A program made the position numbers and the translations under genes. A stretch of DNA of 64,000 bases, taken from contig NC_014623.1 in the NCBI RefSeq assembly GCF_000165485.1, forward strand, positions 5,350,893 through 5,414,892. The letters are read 5' to 3'. The DNA comes from Stigmatella aurantiaca DW4/3-1 (lineage in GTDB: Bacteria; Myxococcota; Myxococcia; Myxococcales; Myxococcaceae). Each line of letters starts with the position of its first letter. The first letter of the stretch is position 1. This document shows, one piece after another, positions 1 through 9,264 of this stretch. Under the pieces are notes generated by a model that searched no databases, was not told the DNA's origin, and saw nothing but the letters and a program-made list of their open reading frames with translations.

Positions 1-1980
1 CATGTTGGGGCCGGTGATGACGAGCAACTGCGCGTCATTGGGATCCAACCGCACGTCGTTGGGGACGAAGGCCTCGCCCGCGGCGAGCACCCGCTCCACC
101 ACGGGGTGGCGCCCGCCGGTGAGCGAGAAGACTTCCGACTCATCCACCACCGGCCGCGTGTAGCCGTACTCCGCCGAGCACCGCGCGAAGGACAGCAGCG
201 CATCACACGTGGCCACCGCCTCCGCCGCCGAGCGGATGCGCGGGGCCGCGGCGACCACCTGGGCCCGCAGCTCCTCGAAGAGGCGCAGTTCCAGCGCGCA
301 CCGCCGCTCCTCCGCGGTGAGCACCTTCTCCTCGAACTCCTTGAGCTCGGGGGTGATGAAGCGCTCGGCGCCCACCGTGGTCTGCTTGCGGATGTAATCC
401 TTGGGGACGAGCTCCAGGTTGGAGCGCGTCACCTCCAAGTAGTAGCCGAAGACTTTGTTGTAGCGGACCTTCAGCGAGGAGATGCCGGTGCGCTTGCGCT
501 CGCGGGCCTCGATCTCCAGCAGCTTGTCCTTGCCCGAGGTGGACAAGGCGACGATCTCATCCAGCTCGGAATGGAAGCCCTGCCGGATGAGGCCGCCTTC
601 CTTGATGACCAGGGGCGGCTCGTCCACGACCGCGCGCAGCAGCAGATCCGCCAATTCGGGCAGGGCCCCCAGGGGCCCGGAGAGCGCCCGGAGCAGCGGG
701 GCCGAGCACCGTCCCAGCGCGGTGGCGAGCTTGGGCAGGAGCGCCAGCGACATCCCCAGGGCCCGCAGGTCCCGGGCATTGCCCGCCCCCAGGGAGAGCC
801 GGCCGCACAGCCGCTCCAGGTCGGCCACCTCCTTGAGGAGGGTGGTCAGCTCCTCGCGCCACACGCTGCGCTGAGCCAACTCCTCCACGGCATCCAGGCG
901 AGCGTGAATCTCCGGCAGGGCGCACAAAGGGGTGGCCAGCCATCGCGCCAGCTTCCGGGCCCCCATGCAGGTGGCGGTCCGGTCGAGCACGCCCAGCAGG
1001 CTGCCCTTGCGCCCCCCATCGCGCAGCGTCTTGAGCACCTCCAGGTTGGCCCGGGAGGACTCGTCCATGAGCATGTGCCCGGCGCGCTCCATGCGGCTGA
1101 GCCGGTCCACGTGCGGGGCGGCGGTCTTCTGGGTGTCCTTGAGGTAGCGCAGGGCGGCGCCCGCCGCGCCGGTGGCCAGCGGCGCATCGCTCAACCCGAA
1201 GGCCTCCAACGAGGCCACCGCGAAGTGCATGCGCAGATAGACGGTGGCCCGGTGGGGCTCGAAGGCGGCCTTCTCCAGCCCCGCCACGGCGGGGGTGCGC
1301 GGCAGCCGCGAGGTGAGGAAGGCCACCTCGGGTGCGTCGGTGAGCCCCTCGGGCACCAGAAGCTCCCGGGGCTCCACGCGGGACAGGGCCTCCACGAGCT
1401 CTTGCGCGCTGGGAACCTCCACGGTGAAGAACTCGCCGGTGGAGGCCTCGAGCAGCGCGGCCCCGAAGCCCTTCTCGCCCCAGTGCACGGCGGCCAGGAA
1501 GTTGCTGGCCCGGGGCTCCAGCACCTCGTCATCCAGCACCATGCCGGGGGTGATGATGCGCGTCACCTCGCGCCGGACGATGCCGGGCCCGTTGCCCGGT
1601 GCCTCCATCTGGTCGCAGATGGCCACCTTGAGCCCCTGCTCGATGAGCCGGCCGATGTAGCGCCGCGCCGAGTGGTAGGGCACCCCACACATGGGGATGC
1701 GATCGCCGGTCTTGGAGCGCGCGGTGAGGGTGATCTGCAACAGCTCCGAGGCCTTCACGGCGTCCTCGAAGAACAGCTCGTAGAAGTCCCCCAGGCGGAA
1801 GAAGAGCAAGGCGTCGGGGTTGAGCGCCTTGGTCTCCAGGTACTGCCGCATCATGGGGGTCAGGGAGGCAAGGTCCCGTCCCCCGGCAGGCTCGGTGCCA
1901 CCCTCCATACCCTCCGGGTTGGCCACGGTCACGGCCCCTGTCGCCACATCCTTGATTGTCTTCGCCTGCGTCACGCCCAT
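1..1980 (-). CDS. mutS: DNA mismatch repair ATPase MutS (C-terminus cut by window edge)
   Basis: MutS recognises mispaired bases and starts methyl-independent or -directed mismatch repair with MutL. The 660 codons present begin with a ~40-residue non-conserved leader and then the mismatch-binding domain with the diagnostic Phe-Tyr-Glu (residues 66-68, in GDFYELFFEDA) that stacks on the mismatch. The frame runs through the connector, core and clamp regions to the window edge, where it stops inside the ATPase Walker A at TGPNM, so about 200-250 residues (rest of the ATPase and the HTH dimerisation end) lie outside. The ATG at 1980 is the first in-frame start. It is divergent from nhaA across 159 bases. 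A second, very different MutS-like ATPase occurs at 15.6-17.5 kb; this one is the canonical repair enzyme. Confidence 0.96.
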   Translation of the reverse strand, partial: MGVTQAKTIKDVATGAVTVANPEGMEGGTEPAGGRDLASLTPMMRQYLETKALNPDALLFFRLGDFYELFFEDAVKASELLQITLTARSKTGDRIPMCGVPYHSARRYIGRLIEQGLKVAICDQMEAPGNGPGIVRREVTRIITPGMVLDDEVLEPRASNFLAAVHWGEKGFGAALLEASTGEFFTVEVPSAQELVEALSRVEPRELLVPEGLTDAPEVAFLTSRLPRTPAVAGLEKAAFEPHRATVYLRMHFAVASLEAFGLSDAPLATGAAGAALRYLKDTQKTAAPHVDRLSRMERAGHMLMDESSRANLEVLKTLRDGGRKGSLLGVLDRTATCMGARKLARWLATPLCALPEIHARLDAVEELAQRSVWREELTTLLKEVADLERLCGRLSLGAGNARDLRALGMSLALLPKLATALGRCSAPLLRALSGPLGALPELADLLLRAVVDEPPLVIKEGGLIRQGFHSELDEIVALSTSGKDKLLEIEARERKRTGISSLKVRYNKVFGYYLEVTRSNLELVPKDYIRKQTTVGAERFITPELKEFEEKVLTAEERRCALELRLFEELRAQVVAAAPRIRSAAEAVATCDALLSFARCSAEYGYTRPVVDESEVFSLTGGRHPVVERVLAAGEAFVPNDVRLDPNDAQLLVITGPNM

Positions 1981-2139
1981 TGTCTCCCTTCTCTCACGCC
2001 CCACGCGCCGGATCAACGCTCCGCCGCCCTACCCCCTACGTCACCCGGGTCTTCCTCTAACAGGTCAGGGGAGGATTCGCCCCTTTTGGGCTGAAAGCAG
2101 TTCACGCCTGGCGCCTGGGAGGGCAACCTGCCGCCCTCC

Positions 2140-3477
2140 ATGGAACCCCGTCCCCCCCCCCCCGTCCCCGCCCTCTTCCAGGTGGCCCTCGCGCCGCTCC
2201 AGGCCTTCTTCCGGCTGGAGGCCAGCAGCGGGATTCTCCTGGCCCTGTGCGCCGTGGCCGCCCTGGTGTGGGCCAATTCTCCCTGGGCGCCCCTCTACAC
2301 GGCCCTCTTTGATGCGCCCCTGGCCCTGGAGATAGCCGGGTTCCGGGGGGCCTTCACCTTTCGGGAGTTCGTCAACGATGGGTGGATGACGCTCTTCTTC
2401 TTCCTGGTGGGGATGGAGATCAAGCGCGAGCTGTCCGCGGGGGAGCTGCGCACCCCGGCGCGGGCGCTGCTGCCGCTGATCGCCGCGCTGGGCGGCATGG
2501 TGGTGCCCGCCCTCCTTTATATGGCCTTCAACGCGGGGACCCCGGCGGCCGGGGGGTGGGCCATTCCCATGGCCACGGACATCGCGTTCTCCATCGGGTG
2601 CCTGACGCTGCTCAAGGGCCGGGTGTCCCACCCGTTGGTGGTGTTCCTCACGGCGCTGGCCATCTTCGATGACATCGGCGGCATCCTCGTCATCGCCTTC
2701 TTCTATGGCACGGGCGTCCACGCGGAGGGGTTGGTGGCCGCAGGGGGCGTGGCCCTGCTGCTGGGGGTGTGCAACCGCTTCTATGTGCGCAATGGGCTGG
2801 TGTACGCGGTGCTGGGCGCGGCGCTCTGGTACACGATGCACCACGGGGGGGTGCATGCCACCCTGTCCGGCGTGGTGCTGGGCATGTTCATCCCGGCGCG
2901 TCCCACCCGGCCCGGGCGGGAGGTGCTCCGCGAACTGGCCACCTACGTCACCCGGTGTGTGGAGGCGCCCGAGGACGAGTCCGTCCGCGGCGCCCAGTTG
3001 CTGGCCATCGAGGAGCAGTTGGAGGACATCGAGCCGCCGCTCAACCGCTTCGTCCACCTGTGGCACGGCTACGTCGGCTACGCGATCATCCCGCTGTTCG
3101 CGCTGGCCAATTCGGGCATCTCGCTCGCGGGCATGTCGCTCGCGGACCTGGGGCGGCCCCTGCCGCTGGGCATCATCGTGGGGCTGTTCGTGGGCAAGCA
3201 GCTCGGCATCTTCCTGTTCACGTGGGGGGCAGTGAAGGCGAAGGTGTCCCCCATGCCGGGAGGAGCGCCCCTCTCCCAGTTGCACGGGGTGGCCGTGGTG
3301 GCCGGCATTGGTTTCACGGTGGCGCTCTTCGTGGCCAACCTGGCGTTCGCGGGGAAGGAAGCGCTGCTGACGGAGGCCAAGCTGGGCATCCTCCTGGGCT
3401 CCTTGCTGTCGGCGGTGGTGGGCTACGGGTTGCTGCGCTTTGGCCGCCGGGGCCCGCCCGCGCCGACCGTGAGCTAA
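2140..3477 (+). CDS. nhaA: Na+/H+ antiporter NhaA
   Basis: Inner-membrane electrogenic sodium/proton antiporter for pH and sodium homeostasis. The 445-residue protein is hydrophobic with about twelve helices and contains the ion-binding motif AIFDDIGG, where the two adjacent Asp are the counterparts of Asp163-Asp164 in E. coli NhaA. It also shows the early PMATDIAFSIG segment typical of the family (here in AIPMATDIAFSIG). The hydrophilic stretch near residues 260-300 rich in Glu is longer than in E. coli (388 residues), as in many delta-proteobacterial NhaA. The N-terminus is a proline run. Monocistronic in appearance, divergent from mutS. No regulator is adjacent. Confidence 0.95.
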   Translation: MEPRPPPPVPALFQVALAPLQAFFRLEASSGILLALCAVAALVWANSPWAPLYTALFDAPLALEIAGFRGAFTFREFVNDGWMTLFFFLVGMEIKRELSAGELRTPARALLPLIAALGGMVVPALLYMAFNAGTPAAGGWAIPMATDIAFSIGCLTLLKGRVSHPLVVFLTALAIFDDIGGILVIAFFYGTGVHAEGLVAAGGVALLLGVCNRFYVRNGLVYAVLGAALWYTMHHGGVHATLSGVVLGMFIPARPTRPGREVLRELATYVTRCVEAPEDESVRGAQLLAIEEQLEDIEPPLNRFVHLWHGYVGYAIIPLFALANSGISLAGMSLADLGRPLPLGIIVGLFVGKQLGIFLFTWGAVKAKVSPMPGGAPLSQLHGVAVVAGIGFTVALFVANLAFAGKEALLTEAKLGILLGSLLSAVVGYGLLRFGRRGPPAPTVS

Positions 3478-3525
3478 GCTCTCGGACATAGAGGATGAAC
3501 ACCCTCCCCACCCTGTCAGCCCCAG

Positions 3526-4200
3526 GTGGTGAGATGGCCCTACCTGAAACAAGGAGGTGGGCGGACCCTGTGCTTCGAGTTGGCGGAAGCGGCCCGTTGG
3601 GTAGAGCACCCCAGCAGGTGGGCGGAGCTGGAGTTCGCGTTGCTGAGACAGGCCGCCCGCGCGGTGGAGCGTCCCGGACAGGCGCTGCTGCTGCAGTCGC
3701 TGGAGCGCTCGTACCGAGGAATGGCCCGGTGGCTGTGGCCGCACCTGAATGCGCAGGCCACTCGGCAGTGGGCACTCTGTGCGCTCCACGCCCTGGCAGG
3801 TAAGGACGCACAGCCACTCCGCCAGGAATTGCCCGCCTTGCTCCAGGCGAGTGATGCGCACCTGCTCGCCAGCCTCCCACCCCCGCAGGAGCCAAGGGAG
3901 TCATCACGGCCCCCACTCTGCGCAGACACAGTCCCCTCTCACCCCACCCCGGAGGATGAGGACGCCACGGCGAGGGTGTCGGAGGCGAAGGGTCCCAACC
4001 TGTCTGCTTGCCCTACAGGTTCGAGCCAACGGCCGCCCACGGGCGGCCACCCACCCGAGGCTCCCGGAGCGCCGCTGATGACACATTTCAATCGCCGAAG
4101 CTTTCTGACGATGGCTGCCTCGGCGGCCTTTGGCCGGCCCTGGCCGCGGCGCAAGACGCCGAAATCAGCGAATGGGACAAGGACTTCAACTCCTTCCTGA
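3526..4200 (+). CDS. hypothetical protein, doubtful, C-terminus runs into a pseudogene
   Basis: A GTG-started frame of 224 codons that I do not recognise. The first ~110 residues look like a helical protein (repeated Ala/Leu/Glu/Arg with Trp and His). Residues ~115-184 are Pro/Ser/Thr-rich and low in complexity. From residue 185 the frame enters, in phase, the Tat leader of the decayed beta-lactamase-like gene and then ends in out-of-frame sequence. The real protein, if it exists, has therefore probably lost its own stop codon, or ends elsewhere. No clear ribosome-binding site precedes the GTG. No function is inferred. Confidence 0.35.
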   Translation: MVRWPYLKQGGGRTLCFELAEAARWVEHPSRWAELEFALLRQAARAVERPGQALLLQSLERSYRGMARWLWPHLNAQATRQWALCALHALAGKDAQPLRQELPALLQASDAHLLASLPPPQEPRESSRPPLCADTVPSHPTPEDEDATARVSEAKGPNLSACPTGSSQRPPTGGHPPEAPGAPLMTHFNRRSFLTMAASAAFGRPWPRRKTPKSANGTRTSTPS

Positions 4201-4741
4201 CGGCGGCGATGCTGAAGACTCACACGCCCGGCCTGTCCGTCGCCATCGTCCGCAAAGGCCAAACGCTGCTGGCGCGCGGCCATGGGCTGGCCGATATCGC
4301 CACCGGCCGCCCGGTGACCGCCGACACCGCCTTTCATGTCGCTTCGGTCAGCAAGACGGTCACCGGCACGGCGATGATGATGCTGTTTCAAGACGCCAAG
4401 CCTTACGATGCCTCGGGCAACGCGCCGGTGGCCCTTCCGCCGGTGGGTTATCCCGACTGGCCCTCTGGCTTGTTGCGCACCTCGGCGCGCGATTTCGCCC
4501 GCTTCCTCGCCGTCTATACGATACGGGGGACGCTGGACGGCCGTGTCTACCTCGCGATTTCGGCGGTTACCACGTCGCCGCGCATACCGGCAGCGATCCC
4601 GGCGTGTCGGCCGTGACGGTACTCGATCTGGACCGGCAAACGGCGGTGCTGGCCTTTGCCAACGCGTCGGGCCATCCCGATGTCCATCCCTTCCTGCAGG
4701 AGGCCGTCACGCGCCTGCTGGAGCGTGCGAGCAAAGCCTGA
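4078..4741 (+). pseudogene. decayed Tat-exported serine beta-lactamase-fold hydrolase
   Basis: Seen: an ATG at 4078 opens a twin-arginine leader (NRRSFLTMAASAAF). About 50 bases later the reading shifts by one base into a frame reading ALAAAQDAEISEWDKDF, which continues through TPGLSVAIVRKG, GHGLADIATGRPV and FHVASVSKTVTGTA. The SVSK is the Ser-x-x-Lys catalytic motif of class C beta-lactamases and related esterases. The frame then jumps from FQDA directly to sequence near the usual C-terminal third (TSARDFARFLAVY), and a second shift near 4550 is needed to read FGGYHVAAHTGSDPGVSAV and the stop at 4741. About 215 residues remain of a normal 350-450, and the Tyr-x-Asn region is deleted. Codon use is less GC3-extreme than the neighbours, suggesting acquisition followed by decay. 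Confidence 0.8.
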
Positions 4742-4885
4742 ACGGCCAGGCCCTGCGGAGCGGGACGCGTGTAGGACGGCGGGATGTCTTCTGCCGAACG
4801 CACGGCCCCGTCCGCCCCCTCGGTGGAAGTCCCCTGAATGCGCTGGATTGCGGGCGTGACGTGACCGTGGGAAGGTCCCCGCCGC

Positions 4886-6568
4886 GTGATTCTCCAGGAC
4901 CTGAACCGAGTGCGTCAGATCGCCGTCATCGCCGCCAAGCACGGCTTTGGCGAGCTCACCGATGGTGCGGGCCTGTGGCGCATGCTGGGGCGCAAGGAGA
5001 AGGTGGAAGTCTCTCCGGAAGCCCAGCGGGCCTCCACGGCGCGGCGCTTCCGGATGCTGCTGAGCGACCTGGGGCCGACCTTCGTCAAGCTGGGGCAGAT
5101 CCTCTCCACGCGCGGAGACCTGTTGCCGGCCGAGTACATCGAAGAGCTGGCGATGTTGCAGGACCAGGTGGACCCCATCCCCCTGGAGCAGGTGTACGCG
5201 CAGATCCGCGAGTCGCTGGGCCGCGACGTGCCGGAGCTGTTCGCGAAGATCGAGCCCGTGCCCCTGGCGGCCGCGTCGATTGCCCAGGTGCACCGGGCGG
5301 TGACGCTGACGGGGGACGAGGTGGTGGTGAAGGTGCAGCGGCCGGGGATCTCCGAGCGGATCGACTCGGATCTGACGGTGCTGCGCTCGTTGGCGCGGCT
5401 CCTGGAGGCGGTGGTCGAGGAGACGGGCGTGTACACGCCCACGGGCATCATCGACGAGTTCGACCGGGCCATCCACGAGGAGCTGGACTTCATCAACGAG
5501 GCCTCGAACATCCGGGCTTTCCTGGCCAACCACGCGGAACGGCCGTACCTGAAGATTCCCCGGGTCTACGAGGAGCTGTCGAGCCGCCGGGTGCTGACGC
5601 TGGAGTTCATCTCCGGGGTGAAGATCAGCCAGGCCCAGCTCGAGCAGGCGGACCGGGAGGTGCTGGCCCGGCACCTGCTGGATGGGAGCTTCCGCCAGCT
5701 CTTCGAGGACGGGCTGTTCCATGGAGACCCGCACCCGGGAAACCTCCTGGTGCTGGAGGGCAACCGGCTGGCGCTCCTGGACTTCGGGGTGGTGGGACGG
5801 CTCACCAAGCCAATGCAGGAGACGCTGGTGATGCTGTGCCTGGCGGTGGCGCTGAAGGACAGCGACTCGGTGGCGCGGCTGCTCTACCGGGTGGGGGTGG
5901 CGGACTCGCGGGCGAACCTGGCGGGGTTCCGCAACGACATCGAGGCCATCCTGGGACAGCACCTGCCCACGACGCTGGGCGAGGTGGACGCGCAGACGCT
6001 GGTGAGGGACTTGCTGGACCTGGCGGTGAAGTACCGCATCCGGATTCCCAAGGAGTACGCGCTGCTGAGCCGGGCCTCCATCTCGATGGAGGGGATGCTC
6101 CGAAGCCTCTACCCGGAGATGAACATCCTGGAGGTCGCCCTGCCCTACGCGAAGGAGCTGCTGGCGGGCCGGTATGACCCGAGCCAGCTCCAGGGCGGGC
6201 TGATGCGCACGCTCCTGCGCTTCCAGTCGCTGGCGACGGATCTGCCCACGCAGCTGTCGCAGATTTTGTTGGATCTGGAGTCGGGCAAGTTCAGCGTGAC
6301 GGTGAGGGCCGAGCAGTTCGACCGGCTGAACGAGAACCTGAGGAGCGCGGCGGTCATCGCATTCGTGGGGCTGTGCGCGTGCGGGTTCATCGTAGGGACG
6401 TTCATCGCGTTCGCGCAGAAGCCGTGGATGTACGGCAACACGCCGGTGCTGGGCATCATCGGGGTGGCGATGTCGGCGGCGTTCTTCGGCGCGGTGTTCA
6501 CCTGGTACCTGTTCGGAGGCCGGATCCGGAAGGTGAGCGTGAGCCGCTGGCTCAAGAAGCGCAAGTAG
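4886..6568 (+). CDS. ABC1/AarF/UbiB family atypical kinase
   Basis: Membrane-associated protein-kinase-like ATPase of the UbiB family, linked in other bacteria to coenzyme Q biosynthesis. Visible motifs in the 560 residues: the family-specific KxGQ (VKLGQILSTRGDLLP, residues ~65-80), the Ala-rich nucleotide loop AAASIAQVH, the ATP-binding Lys in VVKVQRPG, the catalytic block GDPHPGNLLV and the metal-binding DFG (LLDFGVVG). Two hydrophobic helices near residues 490-545 are the C-terminal membrane anchors, followed by a basic tail. Translation starts at a GTG with a GGAAGG about 10 bases upstream. No ubi or menaquinone genes are adjacent, so the pathway cannot be read from context. The gene ends 45 bases from the convergent gene at 6614. 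Confidence 0.9.
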   Translation: MILQDLNRVRQIAVIAAKHGFGELTDGAGLWRMLGRKEKVEVSPEAQRASTARRFRMLLSDLGPTFVKLGQILSTRGDLLPAEYIEELAMLQDQVDPIPLEQVYAQIRESLGRDVPELFAKIEPVPLAAASIAQVHRAVTLTGDEVVVKVQRPGISERIDSDLTVLRSLARLLEAVVEETGVYTPTGIIDEFDRAIHEELDFINEASNIRAFLANHAERPYLKIPRVYEELSSRRVLTLEFISGVKISQAQLEQADREVLARHLLDGSFRQLFEDGLFHGDPHPGNLLVLEGNRLALLDFGVVGRLTKPMQETLVMLCLAVALKDSDSVARLLYRVGVADSRANLAGFRNDIEAILGQHLPTTLGEVDAQTLVRDLLDLAVKYRIRIPKEYALLSRASISMEGMLRSLYPEMNILEVALPYAKELLAGRYDPSQLQGGLMRTLLRFQSLATDLPTQLSQILLDLESGKFSVTVRAEQFDRLNENLRSAAVIAFVGLCACGFIVGTFIAFAQKPWMYGNTPVLGIIGVAMSAAFFGAVFTWYLFGGRIRKVSVSRWLKKRK

Positions 6569-6613
6569 GCCATTCTTGAATCTTCGAACATCCTCATCGA
6601 ATTTCCCAAAGGG

Positions 6614-7339
6614 CTACCAAAAGGTCTCGTCCCTGAGACAGCTCCAGTCGAAGGCCCAAAGGGTCATCGAAAAGTCTTGCAATACCGTCTCGGAGATCTT
6701 CTTCCCGTTCCGGGTCACGTCCCCCCAAATGCGCAGCGGGTTATGAGCCGTCTGAGTGATCGATACCTGGGCCTCAAGGCCTGCACGCGTCAATGCGGCC
6801 TGGGCCTCGTTCCGAGCGTACTCCAAGTAGTCAGACGAATCGCACAGCAACGCCTCCCCATCCTCAAAGCCAAACTTGCCAGTCAGGTTGCTGAGAGAAA
6901 AAGTCACCTGACGAAGCGGCTCATGGTGAACCCCATCTTCCAGTCGAATGAGAGGGCCTCTGCTCCGCCGGATGAGCACCGGGATGAAGGAGTTCAGCAG
7001 GGCTTCTCCGGAACCAGCATCTTCCCACCCGAGAGCGCCACGCATGGGGCCAGCCCAGGGACATTCCCGCGCGTGTACCTCTACCCTGGTTGCTCTGAGC
7101 ACCGCCTCGCACTCCTGCACGCCTAGGAACCTGAAGAAGCCGAGCAGGGTCCTGTCCTCCTTGACAGTGCCATCCGTCCCAAGAAGCAACCCACGCAGCG
7201 CCAATTCATACGTCAGCCAAGACTTCCACTCTGGGCCGATGGCTGGCTGGTCGAGGATGATGGCCAGGTGGGACGGCACGGCGCCCTTGCCCTCAACGGC
7301 GGGACCGGGATTCACTGCCCCTCCTGAGGATCGCTCCAC
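6614..7339 (-). CDS. hypothetical protein, probable immunity partner of the upstream 650-residue protein
   Basis: A 241-residue soluble protein with no signal peptide and no motif I recognise. Its start overlaps the end of the upstream 650-residue gene by 28 bases, so the two are translationally linked. A small cytoplasmic protein encoded directly behind a large multi-domain protein with a variable C-terminus is the usual order of polymorphic toxin and immunity genes, and that is the only basis for the suggested role. Trp/Phe content is high near the C-terminus (TLWAFDWSCL). Base composition is clearly lower in GC than the housekeeping genes around it, consistent with an accessory module. Confidence 0.6.
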   Translation of the reverse strand: MERSSGGAVNPGPAVEGKGAVPSHLAIILDQPAIGPEWKSWLTYELALRGLLLGTDGTVKEDRTLLGFFRFLGVQECEAVLRATRVEVHARECPWAGPMRGALGWEDAGSGEALLNSFIPVLIRRSRGPLIRLEDGVHHEPLRQVTFSLSNLTGKFGFEDGEALLCDSSDYLEYARNEAQAALTRAGLEAQVSITQTAHNPLRIWGDVTRNGKKISETVLQDFSMTLWAFDWSCLRDETFW

Positions 7340-9264
7340 TGTCTGCCGGTAAACGGCTTGACCATCGGTGGAAACAAAGGAAGTCCCTGCTCCACCATTG
7401 TCGCAGCGACCTCCTCCAAGAGTGTCCTGAGAAAGGGGACATTCCGATCAAATCCCTTGCCTTGAAGGCCTCGGGTGGCCGTATTCACGTTCAGCGGTAC
7501 GGATAAATCAAAATGAACCGTCAGATCCTCACCCAGCTTGTTCTTGCTGATTCGGTCAAAGATCCGGATTTCTTTGTTGCCTCCAGCGATTTCCTTCATT
7601 GCATCCAGCGCTTCGGCATTCTGTTCCTGAGCCCGAATGGGTTGGTCATTCTGGCCAGTCTTCATTTGCTCAAGCTCCACTGGACGCCATTTGCCACCAA
7701 CCCCCTTTTTCGCAACCAAAGCGTCTACCTCGGTGATGCTTTTCCAGAGTCTCCCACCTGCCTCGTAGAGTCCACCTGGATCACCCTTTCTCCCGACTGC
7801 CCGTTCCGCCGCCTGCCACGCCTTCGTGTGCTTGAAGCCCTTCACTTCCCGGACGACCTCCACATTGGCGAAGATGCGATGCCCCTCCGACGTAGGATAC
7901 CGATCCGCAAGGAGGCTGCGTTGTAATGCCTCTCCTAGTTCACCTACCAGCCCCGTCATATCGCGCGTACGGATGAGTTCTTGTAGCCGAGCCGAGTCCG
8001 GACGAATCTTTAACAACCTGAACAACCGCACGAAGTACGGACGCAACTCCGCTTTCGCCACCTTTCGCAGAGCTGGATCCCACAGCGTTTTCATCTCAAT
8101 CATCCGGATGCGGGCCAGTTCCTGTTGAGCTTTGAGCAGTGCGGTCTTGGCGGCCGCGGCCTCGGTTTTTGGCACTCCCTGGTGGGAGAGGAATGAGCCT
8201 AGATCCTTGCCGCCTTCAAGGAGCACACGCTCCAACCTTGCCAGGGTCTGGGCGTCCCCAAACTGGCGCCTCAGATGAGCCAATCCCCTCTGGGCGGCCT
8301 CGGGTAGGCCTTGCTCCAGAGCGTTCAGGATTTGAGCCGGGCCGGTACTCTTGGCACGGGCGCGGGCCACTTCGAGTGCCTTGAGTGCCTCGGCCTGAGC
8401 TGGCTGGACACGGCCGCTGCCCGGCGTGGAGGCTGCGGCTTCCACCTGCGCCTCGGCGCGGGTCAGGGCACGTCTCACTCCCACCGTTTGCAGTTTGGGC
8501 TGCACTCCCTTGCCTACCCGCCACATCACCAGGAAAAGCAGGATGTCGAAGCCGACCTGTCCCACCTTCCTCGCAAAAGTGTCTCCGGCAGTTTGCAATT
8601 CCGCTTGGGTCCTGGCGCGCTCGCATGTCTCTTCCAAGACGTACCATGCCTTCGCCAAGCCGTAGATGTCTTCCCAAGCGAACTGAGCCAGCAGTGCCAC
8701 GGTCAGCACCCCGGCCAACGCTTTGGTGAGCATCGTCGGATCGGGCGTCAACCACAGGGCCACGTAAACTGTCGTGATACCGATCAATGTCATGATGAAC
8801 ATCGGATCACTGAAAGACTCAAGCGCAGTTTGTCCGATATGCCCTGGCCAGCTTTTCCACGAAAGTTGAAGGGCCTTGGAGACCCTCATCGACAGGGTGA
8901 GGTGCTTGATATCCGCCGCATTTTCCGTGAATAACTCTGACGCAGTCAGGGGGCGCGGCCATTCTCCAGGGCTGAGGAGGGTGTGCCTCAACTCGAGAGG
9001 ACAAAGCATTCCAGAGCGGAACGCTTGAGTCAACCGCTCCTTGATCTGCTCCACGGCTTCCCCTCGCTGGGTTGCCGGGAAGCTTGCTGGCAGAGCGCTG
9101 AATATCTCTCGCAAGGTCCGCTCGTTTGTGACGGCCCAGATGTCCAGCATCCGGATGGCGGAAAGAGGAGCTGCCCGGGGGGATGGGCCCTTGGTCAACA
9201 CATCTTCCTTGAAGACAATGAGATAAGAACACTGAGGACCAGGAAGCATCCATTGACGCGACAT
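7312..9264 (-). CDS. large multi-domain protein, candidate polymorphic toxin with C-terminal nuclease-like domain
   Basis: 650 residues. Residues ~1-140 are soluble and unrecognised; two hydrophobic segments lie at ~160-200 and another at ~240-255 (DILLFLVMWRVG); ~265-420 is Ala/Glu/Arg-rich and likely coiled coil. The C-terminal ~170 residues look like a separate domain. Within it, ITEVDALV followed about 15 residues later by WRPVELEQMKTGQ resembles the Asp ... (E/Q)xK core of PD-(D/E)xK nucleases. That is my inference, not a database match. Upstream lies an unrelated open frame overlapping its 5' end by 446 bases; downstream a small gene overlaps by 28 bases, as an immunity gene would. The ATG at 9264 is not the only option because the frame is open further upstream. 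Confidence 0.6.
   Translation of the reverse strand: MSRQWMLPGPQCSYLIVFKEDVLTKGPSPRAAPLSAIRMLDIWAVTNERTLREIFSALPASFPATQRGEAVEQIKERLTQAFRSGMLCPLELRHTLLSPGEWPRPLTASELFTENAADIKHLTLSMRVSKALQLSWKSWPGHIGQTALESFSDPMFIMTLIGITTVYVALWLTPDPTMLTKALAGVLTVALLAQFAWEDIYGLAKAWYVLEETCERARTQAELQTAGDTFARKVGQVGFDILLFLVMWRVGKGVQPKLQTVGVRRALTRAEAQVEAAASTPGSGRVQPAQAEALKALEVARARAKSTGPAQILNALEQGLPEAAQRGLAHLRRQFGDAQTLARLERVLLEGGKDLGSFLSHQGVPKTEAAAAKTALLKAQQELARIRMIEMKTLWDPALRKVAKAELRPYFVRLFRLLKIRPDSARLQELIRTRDMTGLVGELGEALQRSLLADRYPTSEGHRIFANVEVVREVKGFKHTKAWQAAERAVGRKGDPGGLYEAGGRLWKSITEVDALVAKKGVGGKWRPVELEQMKTGQNDQPIRAQEQNAEALDAMKEIAGGNKEIRIFDRISKNKLGEDLTVHFDLSVPLNVNTATRGLQGKGFDRNVPFLRTLLEEVAATMVEQGLPLFPPMVKPFTGRQWSDPQEGQ

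Noticed and set aside
106-2094. Open frame of 662 codons on the plus strand, opposite mutS
   Set aside because: Its composition is that of an antisense shadow of GC3-rich coding sequence, and the minus strand reads a canonical MutS.
4742-4885. 17-codon frame MSSAERTAPSAPSVEVP
   Set aside because: Too short and without an identifiable role; probably chance.
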